Part shown: positions 20,795 through 33,041 of the stretch, in pieces
Position numbering within the stretch: position 1 is the first letter of the stretch
How the letters are laid out: each line of letters begins with the position of its first letter
Assembly: GCA_037576215.1 (NCBI GenBank)
Contig: JBANDB010000003.1
Location: 7,378,001 to 7,442,000, forward strand
Direction of reading: 5' to 3'
Length of the DNA: 64,000 nucleotides
Source of the DNA: Armillaria gallica
Lineage: Eukaryota > Basidiomycota > Agaricomycetes > Agaricales > Physalacriaceae
Notes under the pieces: model-generated
What the model was told of the DNA's origin: nothing
What the model saw: only the letters and a program-made list of their open reading frames with translations
Database searches by the model: none
Position numbers and translations under genes: made by a program

Positions 20795-21220
20795 TGTTGG
20801 GAGGTGTACTGCCATACTGGACTTATTCGGATGTCATGGACGCGTTCCGCGTGGTGTCTTTGGTTATGCTTCTCACGTGACGTTACGATACATATATATA
20901 CGCATTCCCTTCTTTCCTTTCTCCTCAGTCATTCTCATCACCAGTCCGAGATCCTGAGGAGGTATGTTTTCTCTATTACTGTATTCTACTGCCTTTTACT
21001 TACTGTACCATTAGCTCACGCTTTCGTGTCCTTGGTACAGGTACCTAGTTCAATATATTTTCTATTACTTTCTGTTAATTTCTCTATTCTTCGTACTAAT
21101 ACTAGAATATTATGGAACATTGTAGAATAATAATGACTCAAATCTTCGCTTAGTATATAAACTTGTAGATAAATTGTACTAGGGAGATCTTAATCTAACT
21201 TTACTACTCTTCGACATCCA
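20795..21220 (+). repeat. Putative copia 3' LTR
   Basis: TGTTGGGAGGTG follows a purine-rich GAATGGGGGTG just after the RNase H stop, the expected PPT/LTR junction. A TATATATA run (about 20891) suits the promoter. The right end near CTTCGACATCCA is a guess, because the 5' LTR is outside the window. Confidence 0.55.
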
Positions 21221-22040
21221 CTTAACTGTGTGATCTAAGCATCTTTGATCGAGCGCTTGCCAGTCAATTGCTTCCCGACTACGCCTAGCGCTTGTCGGAA
21301 ACACTCTCAGTTACGCCTAGCGCTTGTTAGCACCCATATCAGAACCCTCTTGGTGGTTGGAACTCGGCTTTCGGACATCCTCGCTCACGACTTGGGTTTT
21401 ACTTGAGTATTCATTACCTCGTGTATTACTCTAAATACTCTGATTCTTAACAGTTGCTCATGTGTTGGAAGTAATTCGCAATTACTAACTCGCCACTCAA
21501 TGTTTGCATATCAAAAGCAGTTATATCTTAGTGGTGGCAAAATGTTTCGATACTGGTTCCGCGCGGCTACTAGGACGTGATGATGACGCGGCAAGCTTTA
21601 CCTCTGAAGATCCAAAAAACAATATTCCTGCTACGCTAATTAGAATAGCCTTTTTGACTGAACAGGAAGTACATCCCAGTACACGTATTTCTGTGCATTC
21701 GGATTTCAAAATCCACAAATGTGAATGCGTTCTCGATGTTAGAGCTTAGGCTTTCCTCACCGCACCACTGATGAGAAATGCTCAGCCTGCGAGGCAGCGT
21801 ATCTGTGCAACTAGGAGATAGAATTATAATGAGAGGTCTAGTAGCACAAATCGAGAAAAGAGCGCGAAGTACTTGCTCGCTGTGAAGAAAAGACTACATC
21901 ATGTAAGTAAAGGAATATTAAGTATAGCATAGAAAAGAGCAAGGGAGCGTGGGTTATTTCTGGCATATAGATATAAGGGCAGCTCAGATGTATAATGGGA
22001 TCGAGGTCTCCTGGCATTGTCGACCTTTACGTGGCCCGTC
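21221..22040. other. Non-coding stretch with short direct repeats
   Basis: ACGCCTAGCGCTTG occurs twice (about 21281 and 21315), with a related copy at 21260. From 21450 to 21610 the sequence resembles 38225-38400 (shared blocks such as GCATATCAAAA and GGCAAGCTTTACCTC). No gene is supported. Confidence 0.4.
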
Positions 22041-22049
22041 CTCCTGGTT

Positions 22050-23480
22050 TGGTCGCACCTGCACTGGTGTTGGTTTGTCCTCCGTTGCCAGTCCCACTGG
22101 GATTCTGGGGTTTCCCCCCTCCAGATGTCCCAGAGGCTGCACTAGTGTTTGTCTGGGGTCCACGAGGGACGTATTGATGAAATATTCGATGAGATATCTC
22201 GCCAGTGCCGAACTCACGTACCCTTGTCCTGACATCGACAGACTGACCAACATTCAGTACAAGGAAGAACGAAAAAACGATCAGACAGCGAACCTGGATG
22301 TGCCTCCCCTGTGAAAGAGACCGTGAGCACCGATAGGGAGATAGCAAATAGGATGGTACGTACCGTACAGACGTAGAGACGGCTCTGAGGTGCTGGAAAA
22401 TGCTGAATTGCATGTCTGCAGTGTGTTCGGTGGGTGGTTTGAATAGAGAAGTAGTGGCGTAGTGAAGAAATACGCATCTCATACGCCGCCTTTTATACCA
22501 TAGCATATATTGACGCATATTCCATCATTAGCATGCTACAAGTCGGTTTCCATCACACCGACGATTCAGTATATGTCAGAATTCCCAGAAATCAAAAGAG
22601 CAGTGCATTGTAAATTGTTAGCATATGTAGCATGTATCGTCGTTGACGGCACGGAATCAAAAGGTAAGCTGCCGATCCACCATTTCACGTATCATGACGA
22701 TGGGTTATCTGCACCAGAGTACGGAGGTAGCAAGAACACAGGAAACATTGATACAGGGATCCTGGTATGCAAACCTCCGTGATGATGATCAGGGCGGGAT
22801 CGCCGGTATGTTTTACCAAGGTGACATCGCAACATCATTTTAGACCATGTCTATTTCCTCGACCGCGTCGGCGGCTAGTTGGTTGAACAGAGGATATTGC
22901 TCAGGAGTGTTGACACATCAGAGGAGTCGGGTAGAAGAGCTGAAGAGAACGATTGGCGATCCACGGAATGATCGTATAAGCGTGCGCTTGCTGCTAAGTA
23001 GCCTCTATACAGATCGCCGTACTGAGTACCTGGCGCGAACGACGCATCTTTGGCTCAATTCTTCAGCGCTCAGCAGTCGAAGCGTCCAAGGAATGTCGTT
23101 ACTGCCCGAGTTTCCGATGTTCGTATCAGCCGCAGCATTCGTCCTTTCAACAGGAATGGTGGAGAATGACAGGGCCTTGATTGCTCTCGTAGCAAAACAC
23201 TCCATCTTAACGGAGGATCACACGGCATTGTCATCAACAAAACCTTCGGTATTGCAAATTGAATGTATGGGCGTAGCCGATACTCGTATGAGAAATGGTT
23301 TGAGGCGTACATTATAGTGTTCGTTTTGAACCTACGAAGCTCATTAGAATCGCATGTACACACACAAAACGTAAACGCAATACTTACCATTGTTGAAGAT
23401 ACTCAACACATCCTTCAAGCTTCAGCTTCATGGATTCATCTCTGAAACGCGAAACTCCGGCTATTCGCATGAAGAAAGCA
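22050..23480. repeat. Copy 1 of a duplicated ~1.4-kb segment flanking the P450 region
   Basis: Collinear, in direct orientation, with 30240-31690, though diverged. Shared blocks include the region of 22380-22440 and 30600-30660, the cgtatcatgac block, and the cttcaagcttcagcttcat block at the right end. On the minus strand, 22518-22027 is open and holds MQFSIFQHLRAVS, a hydrophobic segment (CLIVFSFFLVLNV) and a Gly/Ser/Asn-rich tail. A spliced version (donor GTACGTACC, acceptor TTTCACAG) is also possible. In copy 2 the same reading has a stop. Function unknown. Confidence 0.6.
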
Positions 23481-23786
23481 CATACGATATACCGAGCTCT
23501 CATCCAGCCCACAGGCAAGAACGTCTCTCCATCGAATGCTGAACTATGTGCCGTCGATGTAAAACGAAACGATGGTGGCTTCATTTTACCCAATTTCCTC
23601 TATGCCGTGGTAGGATTGCTAAAACCGGACGGAGGGATACCGTCTTTGAAGTGTCTACAGCGCTCAGATCTGTGGATGGGGTTTGCCGAATTCATCAGGT
23701 CGCATATATACAAGGAAACAATTCCTAGCGATCTTTCTCTGCGTACTGAAAAGCCAAAGGGCCTGAAAGAGGATGTTCATTGTTGA
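23430..23786 (+). CDS. Hypothetical 118-residue open frame
   Basis: It begins MDSSLKRETPAIRMKKAHTI and ends KEDVHC. No signal peptide or known motif is seen. It starts inside the end of duplicated segment 1, and copy 2 at 31.65 kb does not preserve the frame. I cannot tell a real small gene from a chance frame. Confidence 0.25.
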   Translation: MDSSLKRETPAIRMKKAHTIYRALIQPTGKNVSPSNAELCAVDVKRNDGGFILPNFLYAVVGLLKPDGGIPSLKCLQRSDLWMGFAEFIRSHIYKETIPSDLSLRTEKPKGLKEDVHC

Positions 23787-24106
23787 ACAGGAAGGACGAG
23801 CTGAAAATGGTGCAGCGCCCTGTCGGCTAGACAGTTTATGGTTTCGCTAGGAGTTATGTACAACTCTGAGAGAAAATCATGCGATATCTGTGCGTCATCG
23901 TTTCCTATGCGAGCGGGAAATGGTGCCACGTTCATTGCCGCTTTCGAGCGGGATTGAAAATCGAAAAGCGTTGTCGAACTGCGGCAACCAATAACTGAAT
24001 AGTCAGAAAAAATGAGAGACAGCAAAGGTCAAGTCACGTACCAGCTCTCTCGTGTCTCACAGATCTGTCCGCTACGACGTCTTCTCCCAGGTGATAGAAA
24101 TCCATG
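23777..24106 (-). CDS. Small two-exon candidate gene, unknown
   Basis: Reading leftward, ATG at 24106 opens MDFYHLGEDVVADRSVRHERA. A 47-bp GTACGT...CAG intron (about 24042-23996) follows, and the second exon runs VIGCRSSTTLFDF to a stop at 23777, about 93 residues in all. The intron is typical in size for this genome. No family is recognised and no homologous copy is seen in the window. Confidence 0.35.
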
Positions 24107-24397
24107 ATTTGAATTCAGGCAAGGCTTCCAAGTCCGGGGAGAATTATTTCCACTGGTTTTCGTCTTGAGGATGGCCGGGCGAGCGCTGACCCGCGAACAT
24201 GACAACAATAAGTGTCCAACGTCGGCAATGTCGTCGACGAAGCTTCGGGAAAGCGTGGACCGAGAAAAAGCTTGAAACGGCAGTCACACGTAACACGTGA
24301 TCATATTTCTTCCAAATTCAAACTTCACGAATCGCCATTCAGACGCGTCGGCGATCGCCGTTAGTGATCTGATTTCCCATCTTTGCTCTCACTATTA

Positions 24398-24680
24398 TGG
24401 CCGTCCTCGTCTGCCAAGTCTGTGACCTTCGCCGAGTTCTATGACCCTTCCAGCCGGGGCGCATCGTCGAAGAAGGCCCATGGACCTTTGGCCCGGAGAC
24501 AGGGTGCTGCCTAATTAATAAGACGAGAATCGCCCATATGCCCGCCCTGACCTGTACGACTATAATATCTGCTGGTGAGTGCTACATCTCCTTATTCTAA
24601 ATTTATGTCTTATATCCCTGTCGCAGGGACGATGCTATGGTCGTCTACTCCACAGTGACCTCGCCCAAACGCGTCTGTTT
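24398..24680 (+). pseudogene. Relic of a cysteine-rich small-protein gene
   Basis: MAVLVCQVCDLRRVL followed by a stop is clearly related to the intact reading at 37227 (MAILVCQVCDAQDIF). The related blocks GPWTFGPETGCC and the following intron (GTGAGTGC...GTCGCAG) and exon (DAMVVYST) can be aligned. This copy keeps a good splice donor where the 37-kb copy has lost it, but is broken by a stop and indels. From 24707 it runs into an inverted fragment of the duplicated segment (matches 22800 in reverse complement). Confidence 0.65.
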
Positions 24681-24689
24681 CAAAGGCAA

Positions 24690-27450
24690 TGCGGGTCAAA
24701 AATCATGTTATAATGTCACCTTACCGGCGATCCCACCATTGCCCATCATCACGGGGTTTGCATACCAGGATCCCTGTTCCTGTATACTGGCCGCCTCCGT
24801 GCTATGACCCGCTCTTATGTGGCATCAAGGCAGCCTCACCTATTATCAACGACTATACGTGCTACACGTGCTAGTGATTTACAGTTGCATTCTTCTTTGA
24901 TTTGCGATAATCCTGCTACTTACCATACGCACCGAACATTAGACGTTTAGTCACTAATTTTGATTTCGAGTCTATAAGGTCGGCCCTTTGTCGTTGCGCT
25001 GTTCTCAGTGAATGTCGCAAGGTGAGTGCATAATCTACTTACACTTGTAACGATAACTGAGCAATGCGGTAGAATTACAAAGTCGATTAACGCTGGCCAT
25101 GTGTTGTAGGGATATATCGATACGAGCTGAGGACATCGAGCGACAGTGGGTATATGCTACCTATGTCCTAGAGCTGAAAGTCAACCGCATATCTAGCAGA
25201 TCTCTTGTGTGTACAAGAGTAGGATGGGAGCGACGACGAAGGTGATGGAAAGTGCGTCATTTTAGACCACTGCAACAAAATCAGCACTCATTCATACCAC
25301 TAGATCCGTACCAGAAAGCGATTTCCTGGACGCCTCATCACTCAATTCCTTCAAAGTTCACTCGGCACATCCTGTTCTCATCCAACCGCGTTTCCGGTAA
25401 TGGATATTCCCAAGGCGCCGCTTTTCTTTGGTCACCGGGAGTCCAACAGGCAGGACACGAGCTGGAATTTCTGTATCCTACTTCGCCCATCAGCCACCCT
25501 TTCTTTAATATCTCCCTGATTTGGATTCGTGAGATGAAGCTGAAGGTCATTGTCAAGCTAGTTTTCGAAAAGCGACGAAGTGAAGTTCCTTACTATTCCA
25601 TCATTCATCAGTGACCTAACGAGCTTCGGTAGACGCTCCAGTTCCGTACAGATGAGGGCAGATCATAGTTCGGATACGAAGGGGACAAGACATGCGCCTG
25701 AGATTGGGGATGCTTATTTGAACTCAAAGTGAGCGCTTGAGTAGCGAGCTCTATCATTGCCCCGTTCTGAAAAGTACTAACCACAGGACCAAAGGATATC
25801 ACGCCGCCCTCAATAAGGAGTAAAGACGGACTGAAGCCTGCCAATCTGCAAGACGGTTTAGCACCTCTTCCCGACTGCGATGTTTATTCATCGCTGAATG
25901 TCGCGCCGCATTTCCATCCAAAGATCTCACCGCCAGAAAATACTCCTGTGACGGCTGTCCATCCCAGTGGTCTCGCCGCAATACTTTTGTCGCGACTTGG
26001 TCGGAGCTTGCGAGATGCAGTGCGGTAGACAGGTCGAGTAAAGGCTGCACACAGAAAGATCCTTTCTGCTTGTCTCTTTCCTTCGAATTATTTTTGTTTG
26101 TGGGCAAGCGCAGGGGTGTTTGAAGAGGTTAGCTCCACTTTCTCCTTCAAATTATCGGTGCTCAAATATTGTTCGTGCGTAGGCTGCAAGCGAACCTGTA
26201 TTGCCCCGAAATACGAAGCTGTAATTTTGCCAGTATAGAAGACGAACAAAGGAATTCTCAACTGATGGCACGACGCTTCGTTCCGAGCAGCTGCAGGCCG
26301 GGGGATACTTCTGGCGTACGTGAACATGGTACATATCCTCTTGATTTACGTGAAATATTAGTGTTCATCTGGTTTCAGTCATGATCGGCAGCCTCCAACC
26401 CGGCGTATGGAAGGCTCTTTTCATTCGTCTGCATTTGGCCATGGGCGTACAAAACAGCAGTGAAAAAAAAGATACTATCAACCTAGGAGTTCAGTCTGTT
26501 GACGTTTCACTAGAGGCTATGGACCCTCACTTCATAATCTTGATCTGTATTATCAACTTTCGTCTCTGTGTGACTAGTCGTCATTCGCCCTAATCTGTTA
26601 AACTTGCAGTACTCATTGAATGAGCACCGTATACCCGCAATGCCATACATCGCCGGCCTTCGCGTCTCCAATAACGTACAGACATATTCTAAGCACGGCG
26701 ACGCTTTCAAGTACCTACCGGACAAGGTTGATCTATGCCATCCCATTTCCAGTCGCGCAAAATCTCACTGTTTATGGTTAACTTCTATGGACCAGAGAGC
26801 AAATGAGCACCTCACTGTTGCCCCCGATGGTGCGATGGGCTGCTAGCCTGCTACGGTACCGGAATGCTGCGACGGGCGCAAATGAATGAACCCTAGCGAG
26901 TCCTTTGCTTGATTCGCGCGGCTCACCTAACATGCTCTTCATTGCTGACAATCGTGTACAAATAGCCATTTGAGATCATTTCTATGAGCAGGAGACCTGA
27001 ACCCGGCGAAGTGAAGGCTAAGCCCACGGAGTCTTCTTCGCTCCTTGCAGAAAAGGCCTACACACGTTGAATGAGATACGAACCCTCATGCATCTCCGTG
27101 TTATTACCTTGGCGTATGTTTCGTTATCTTGCAGGGCCGTTTCGAAGCCGTTTCGTAGAGCTTCTCAGACTCTAGTACAGTCGATCAAATTACACATCGA
27201 TCAAGTATCTTCACGTGAGTTCACTGGGTACAATGTACTGAAAAGGAATAGTGAAGGGAACAACCTGTGGCTGATTCAAGCGTCCTAACACAGGCATCAC
27301 TCCTCGACGGAGCCGTTTTCTACGGGTTCTCACGCCTGTCAGATACTTCGCCAAATTTGAGAACTTCACAATACCCCCAAGGGCCAAACAAGTCCATTTA
27401 TTCAAGGCCGCTTTTAATGGCGTCTTCTCAATCACCCTCTGCCCAAGCCC
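24690..27450. other. Region without a gene I can defend
   Basis: Open frames occur on both strands with small intron-like gaps, for example minus 26334-25608 (MFTYARSIPRPAAARNE ... and downstream pieces in other frames) and plus 25252-25614 and 26604-26846. None shows a recognisable domain. CpG content is not depleted, so this is probably ordinary single-copy DNA. A decayed spliced gene on the minus strand at 25.6-26.3 kb is possible. Confidence 0.3.
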
Positions 27451-27456
27451 TGTGAC

Positions 27457-29838
27457 ATGCAGCCTGCTCTCTATTACCTTATTATCCCTGCGATTGCCTA
27501 TCTGTTCGTCGCTGTCCCTCTGCGCCTCTGGAAGCGCAGATATACGATTCGAAAGATTCGCGGACCGCCGCGTCCTTCATTCTTATTAGGTTTGCTCAAA
27601 GTGACTCAGCTGCCTAAGCTTTACTCTAAATAATAGCTATCAGGTCATGAACACCTCCTTCGTAGTCGTCAGCATGTAGGCAACTTGGAGATGGAATGGT
27701 ATCAGCAGTACGGCGCCGTATATCGCACGGGAGGGTGCTTCGGGGTCAGAAATTTTGTCTATCTTTGTGCAATGGCTCTGATTTCTATGACAGCAAGACA
27801 TTTTGTTCGTCGCTGACCCAAAGGCGTTACAGTACATTTTTCATTCGTCTGGATACCGATTCCCAAAAACAAGAGATATTCGTTTCATCACAGAGGCAGT
27901 CATGGGACAAGGCATAGGTAGTGTCGATGGTATGCGAACGGGCTCTGTGTTGCCAATGTTCTTTGTTTGATTGAAGCTCTAGGTAGCGTCCACCAACGAC
28001 AGCGGAAAATTCTCGGTCCTGCTTTTGCTGCATCCCAGCTGCGACTATTTCTGAAAGTCTTCCAGGCATCTGCTTTGAAGGTACGGAGGTACACCGGCTT
28101 CCACGGCATTAGCTCATTTGAACGCTCTAGCTTATACAGAAGACTAACGAGTATGTCGGGGAAGGAAAAGAGGTCAACGTCCTTCAATGGACAAGCAAAA
28201 TTGCGCTGGACATCATAGGCATCAGTGAGGATTCATCTAGCACTCATTGATCTTCAAATCTATTTACAATCGAACCCCCAGCCTCTTTCAGATATAAATT
28301 CGATTCCATTAACGATGGACAAACCGAGCTGATGGTGGCGCTTGACAATATCGGGTAGGTCTAACCTGCTTCATTTGGGGTATGTCTTACCTACTCATTT
28401 TTAGTAGCGGTGAAGCTCAGATGTGGGCGAAGAAATGGGAGCTTTTGTTCATCGCACTCTGGCGCATACTTCCCGAATGGGTTCTTTTCCTTCTCGAGCG
28501 GCTGCCTAGCAGAGCTGCTATGCCACTGAAGCGGTTTAGAGACGTTGCTACGAAAGTATCCCGGCTTATCTTCGAGAAACAACTTATCGAAGTAGCCAAT
28601 GATCCCAATCCATCTGAGAAGGACATCGTCAATGTTCTCGGTATGTGGGACATGTTACACCAATAACAGTCATTTGTCATCATGAACCAGTGATGTCCCA
28701 TCTCGCCAATGATGCGAAGAAGAAGATGAGCGACGCAGAAATTGACTCCCAGCTAGCGTAGGACTCTTCCACCGTCGTCTACTTCATTTAGCTGAGTAAG
28801 TGGGATAGTGCATTCATCTTAGCAGGTCGCAACACGACTGCGGGCGTTCTTGCCTGGCTGCTCTATGATCTGAGCCGTCATCCTGAGGTTCAAACGAAGG
28901 TACGCGAGGAGATATCCACAGCTCAATCAAATGCTCCTAGGGCGCTTACTTGGGACGATTACGATGCGATGGTTTGGCTCAACGCTGTTATTAAAGTGCG
29001 ACATCGTTTTATAATATTGTGAGGTGTAATTGACGACGATTGGCCCAATTACAGGAAGTTCTCCGGTACCATCCTCTTGTGTATGGCCTCCTTCGTGAAG
29101 CGTCTCAGGACGATGTCCTACCGCTAGCTGAACCTATCATCACTTCGGATGGCAAATCATGTTCAGAAATCCCTATTTCTAAGGGTCAAGTTATCTTCGC
29201 CTCTGTGTACACCTATAATCGGCGAGTTCAATCTGATTATATCCAGGGCAGCCTTGTGATTAGTTTTTACTAGCCTTCCATCAGTTTGGGGCCATGATGC
29301 TGCAGAATGGAATCCTCGCCGGTTCCTTGAAGATCGTGAGATGAAACAGGAATCTCTTGGGGCCTATGCGAATTTGTAAGATCGTGTCTCTGGCGCAAAA
29401 GTACTAGACCGCTAATCACGTCCCTTGATAGGATGACTTTCAGTAAGAACAACATGTCTTTGTTTGAGATCCTTTGTTGATTACCTCACAATTTTAACAA
29501 CAGGCGGTGGTATTCGTGGGTGTCTTGGGTGAGTATTAATGCCTCAGAACCGATGGATCAACCTTAACTTCAACTACCTCCTATCAATAGTTGGCGATTC
29601 GCGTGAGCATTGACGAACTAACTAATTGATTCGACCCTCACTCCTTAACAGCGTCATGGAGATGCAATCAGTGGTCACAGAACTTCTCAGTAATTTTGAA
29701 TTCAGCATTCCGAAGGGAGCACCGGAGTTGCAGCATGGTCCCGTAGATTCGACTGCTCTGATCCCCATCGTTCTGGGGAAGGCGGATGAAGGACCGCAGG
29801 TACCGCTGCTTGTTACCCCTCTCAATAAGCAAGTCTGA
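27457..29838 (+). CDS. Cytochrome P450 monooxygenase, multi-exon
   Basis: A microsomal P450 that would hydroxylate or epoxidise a small molecule using electrons from P450 reductase at the ER. ATG at 27457 opens a membrane anchor (MQPALYYLIIPAIAYLFVAV), then basic residues and a GPPRP hinge. Splicing through short introns keeps one frame to the stop at 29838. Landmarks in order: NLEMEWYQQYGAVYRTGGCFG; I-helix LAGRNTTAG (about 28820-28850); E-x-x-R as EVLR (29055-29066); a VWG-x-D-x2-x-W-x-P-x-RF block (about 29280-29320); and the heme loop F-S-GGIRGCLG, with the Cys at 29521-29523. One intron (29222-29273) needs a GC donor with an AG acceptor. No nonsense codons are seen, unlike the neighbouring elements. 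The substrate is unknown and I see no partner biosynthetic gene nearby. Confidence 0.88.
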
Positions 29839-30239
29839 CTATTGGAACGCTGGCTCTAATGATACTTTTGACGTATGTTTACCAGAATCGGCATAATATT
29901 CCTCCAATGGAGGCAGCCTATAATCCATCTACAATATCTGCGGGTCTGATACCTGATAACAACGCCAAATATTAAGGAGCCTAATGATGCTGGAAGAAGG
30001 TCATCGAGCCTTGCTTTGTGTAATGCGGGCCCAATATCTTACGGACAAGACTCGCATATCTAGCAGGGAACCTCTGAAAGGCAAACCTTGAATCCAGACG
30101 ACTAACGACAAAATTAGAACTAATCCATACCAGAAGAACAGAACAAATTCATACCCCAGCACACGGCACGCCATGGCATGGCTGTGAACCTTGTGCCGGT
30201 ACCAATACCAATCCCGGTAGCAGCGGTTTTACGCCGGTC

Positions 30240-31690
30240 CCTTTGCTTGCTATTTTTCGTAGAGCCTGCACTGCTGTTAGTTTGTCCTCCACTACCGGCA
30301 CCGGACTTCGGCTTCTGAGCGGTTCCTCCTCCGTTTCCGCTGGAGCCTCCGCTACTGTGAGTCGGGGGTCCACAAGGAATATCTATGAGATATTGAATGG
30401 GACATCTTGCCAATGCAGAACTCGCGTACCCTTGTCCTGACATCGAAGGACTGACCAACATTCAGTACGAGGAAAAACAAAAAAGCGATCAAACCGTGAA
30501 CCTGGATGAACCTCCACTGCGACAGAGACTGTGAGCACCGACCAGCAGGTAGGAAATAGGACGGTACATACCGTACAGACGTCTAAATGGCTCGGAAGTG
30601 CTGGAAAATGCTGAATTGCATGTTTGCAATGCGTTGTATGGGTGGACTTGAATAAGGTAGTAGTAGTATAGTGAAGAAATGCACATCTCACATGCCGCCT
30701 TTTATACCATAGCATATACTGATGTATATTCCATTCTGGGCATGCTACCAGTCGGCTGTCATCGCACCGATGTTTCAGTATACGTCAGAATTCCCGGAAA
30801 TCAAAGAGGAAATCGCTAGCACGTGTAGCATGTGTCGTCATTGATGGCAAAGAAATCAAAAGGTAAGCTGCCGAACCATTTCGCGTATCATGACCCTAGG
30901 AAGGAGCAGGTTATATGTACCAGAGTACGGAGGTAGTTAGGGCACAGGAAATTTTGATGCAGGAATCCTGGTATGCAAACCCCCGTGATGATAACAAGGC
31001 GGGATCGCCGGTATGGTTTACTAAGGTGACATCGCAACATTATTTTTAGACCATGTCTATTTCCTCAGAGGCCTCGGCTACTTCGTTGAACGGAGCATAT
31101 TCTTGAGGAGTGTGGACACAGCAGAAGAGTCGGGTAGAGGAACTATATGGATCGACGGGGTAAACCCTTAGTGTAAGCGTGTACCTGTTGCAAAGATAGA
31201 CATCATCTGTACATGATTTTCATTCAGATCATTGTACTGAGTGCCTGGCGCGAACGACGCGTCTTTGGCTCAATTCTTCAGCGCTCAACAGTCGAAGCGT
31301 GCAACGACTGTTGTTACTGCCTGAGCTCCGAGGTTCGTATCAGTCGCGGGCATTCGTCCTTTCAGTAGGAATGGTTGAGAATGACGGGGCCTTGATTGCC
31401 CTCGTAGCAAACACGCCATCTTAACGGAGGATCACACAGCATTGACATCAACAAAACCTTCGATATTGCACTTTGAATGTAATGGGCGTAGCCGATACTC
31501 GTACGAGAAATGGTTTGGGGCTTGCCGCCGTACATTATAGTGTTCGTTTTGAACCCATTAAGCTCATTAGAATCGCACGTACACACACTCAAAACGTAAA
31601 CGCGATACTGACCATTGTTGAAGATACCCAGCAGATCCTTCAAGCTTCAGCTTCATCGATTCACGCAAACTCCAGCCATTCGCACAGGGG
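30240..31690. repeat. Copy 2 of the duplicated segment
   Basis: Direct-orientation relative of 22050-23480, on the other side of the P450. The small minus-strand reading frame is broken here (a stop after MQFSIFQHFRAI). A copy of the PCGPPTHSSGG-type Gly/Ser tail remains. Confidence 0.6.
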
Positions 31691-31715
31691 TCTCCTCTCC
31701 AAAAAGCACATCTAG

Positions 31716-33000
31716 GTGACTGTACATCCCTGTGTCACCAACACCTCATTACCCCCATCTTCCACCTACATAGGAATCAAGGACCGCAAAGTGGAAAAAA
31801 CGAGAGTCGACTCGCTAGCCCAATCGCAAGCGGAAGTGTTGTTCTTCTTCGTATCGATCAGCTCCCATCCAGGCGTGTTTGGCTCGTCCGGCTCTCCAGC
31901 TGTGAGATATCGGTGGCGGTGGGTTTATGGACTGCGCGACGAATTTGGGCGATGTTTAGAAGGTCTCACGATGCCGCAGTAGAAACGGGAAGAAAGGAAG
32001 TCCGTCCATGACTATGATAGCCTTCCTCGGTCACCGGTTCCAATCAGCCAATCTTGAGAGGCTCAGAAGGGGGAAAACAAATAATCATCTGAACATTCTA
32101 GGCAACGCGATGTTCATTACCACTTTCGAGTGAGATATCGGCCTGGAACCAGGAGGTGTGTAGGTCTTTAGCGAACTTCTGTGAATCGGTCGGAGTTTGA
32201 ATTTGGCTGTGAACCGTGGTCCTGCCCAGTTTGGCGGGCCGTGACGTTGTGTGACAGCGAAACTCAAGCGCAAAGTCTTGCCACGATTCACGATTTTTGG
32301 CGCCTGGACCCCGCAAAGTCACACCGATTCACGAAATCTTTGCGGCCGATTCACGATTTTGAGGGCCCGATTCACGACTCGATTCACGACTTTTGGCAGG
32401 GGCTGCCTTTTTCGTCAGGCAAAGTCTGGACTCGGCTACGCACTTTGCTCCTGGCCCTCCCGCGCTCGTTGCCTTGGGCCTCCTGCTCCCTCCCTCCCTC
32501 TTCCTCTCTTCAATTCAATTTGTCCATGACCTGTTGACTCTCAAGAATGCATTGTCGGTCGTTCCAAGGCTGTCGGCCCCTCGCTTTGGTGTTATATTAT
32601 CCAATTTCGTGTGTCACAGTGTTTGGTGGGGCAACGCGCGTTTGATGGCTGGGAGTATCTGGGGATGGCATGGGCATTTTGGTGTGTACTTTCAAAGTTG
32701 GATAATGTTTATTTCTAACCAAATTTCGAGCCGACTGAAAACGAAACGAAACCGTCTGTTTGCTGGCTCGCCGCTCCTTCACAGCAAGCATTCACTAACA
32801 CCGCCCAAACCCTCAACGCTTGACTGACCCAACCCCAAACAATCTATTTATTCCATGGCCAGTCACCGGGCCATCACGTCTGCGTTGCCGGCTGTGCGTT
32901 GCCGACTGGATGAAATCGATCTTCGGTGGTGTAAGAGCATGTCGTGTTGGTTGCCTTTATGCACTGCTGCAGGTGGGGTAGATAGATAGTTTGTATATAA
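31716..33000. other. No defensible gene; contains a GATTCACGA cluster
   Basis: An 88-residue open frame (31716-31982) and overlapping frames at 32.2-32.8 kb show no family. The notable content is the repeat cluster at 32283-32392, listed separately. Confidence 0.35.
32283..32392. repeat. Cluster of five GATTCACGA motifs
   Basis: GATTCACGA occurs five times in about 110 bp with unequal spacing, most copies preceded by C. An inverted relative (GTGAATCGG) lies at about 32180. This looks like subterminal repeats of a DNA transposon, but no ends were found. Confidence 0.6.
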
Positions 33001-33041
33001 TTTTAGAAATTGAATAGTACATATATTATATTGCAACTACG

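Noticed and set aside
22847..23317. 156-codon plus-strand frame in duplicated segment 1
   Set aside because: Not maintained in duplicated segment 2 and no domain; kept only as part of the repeat description.
22050..31690. Biosynthetic gene cluster around the P450
   Set aside because: No synthase, transferase or transporter could be recognised near it; one P450 alone does not make a cluster.
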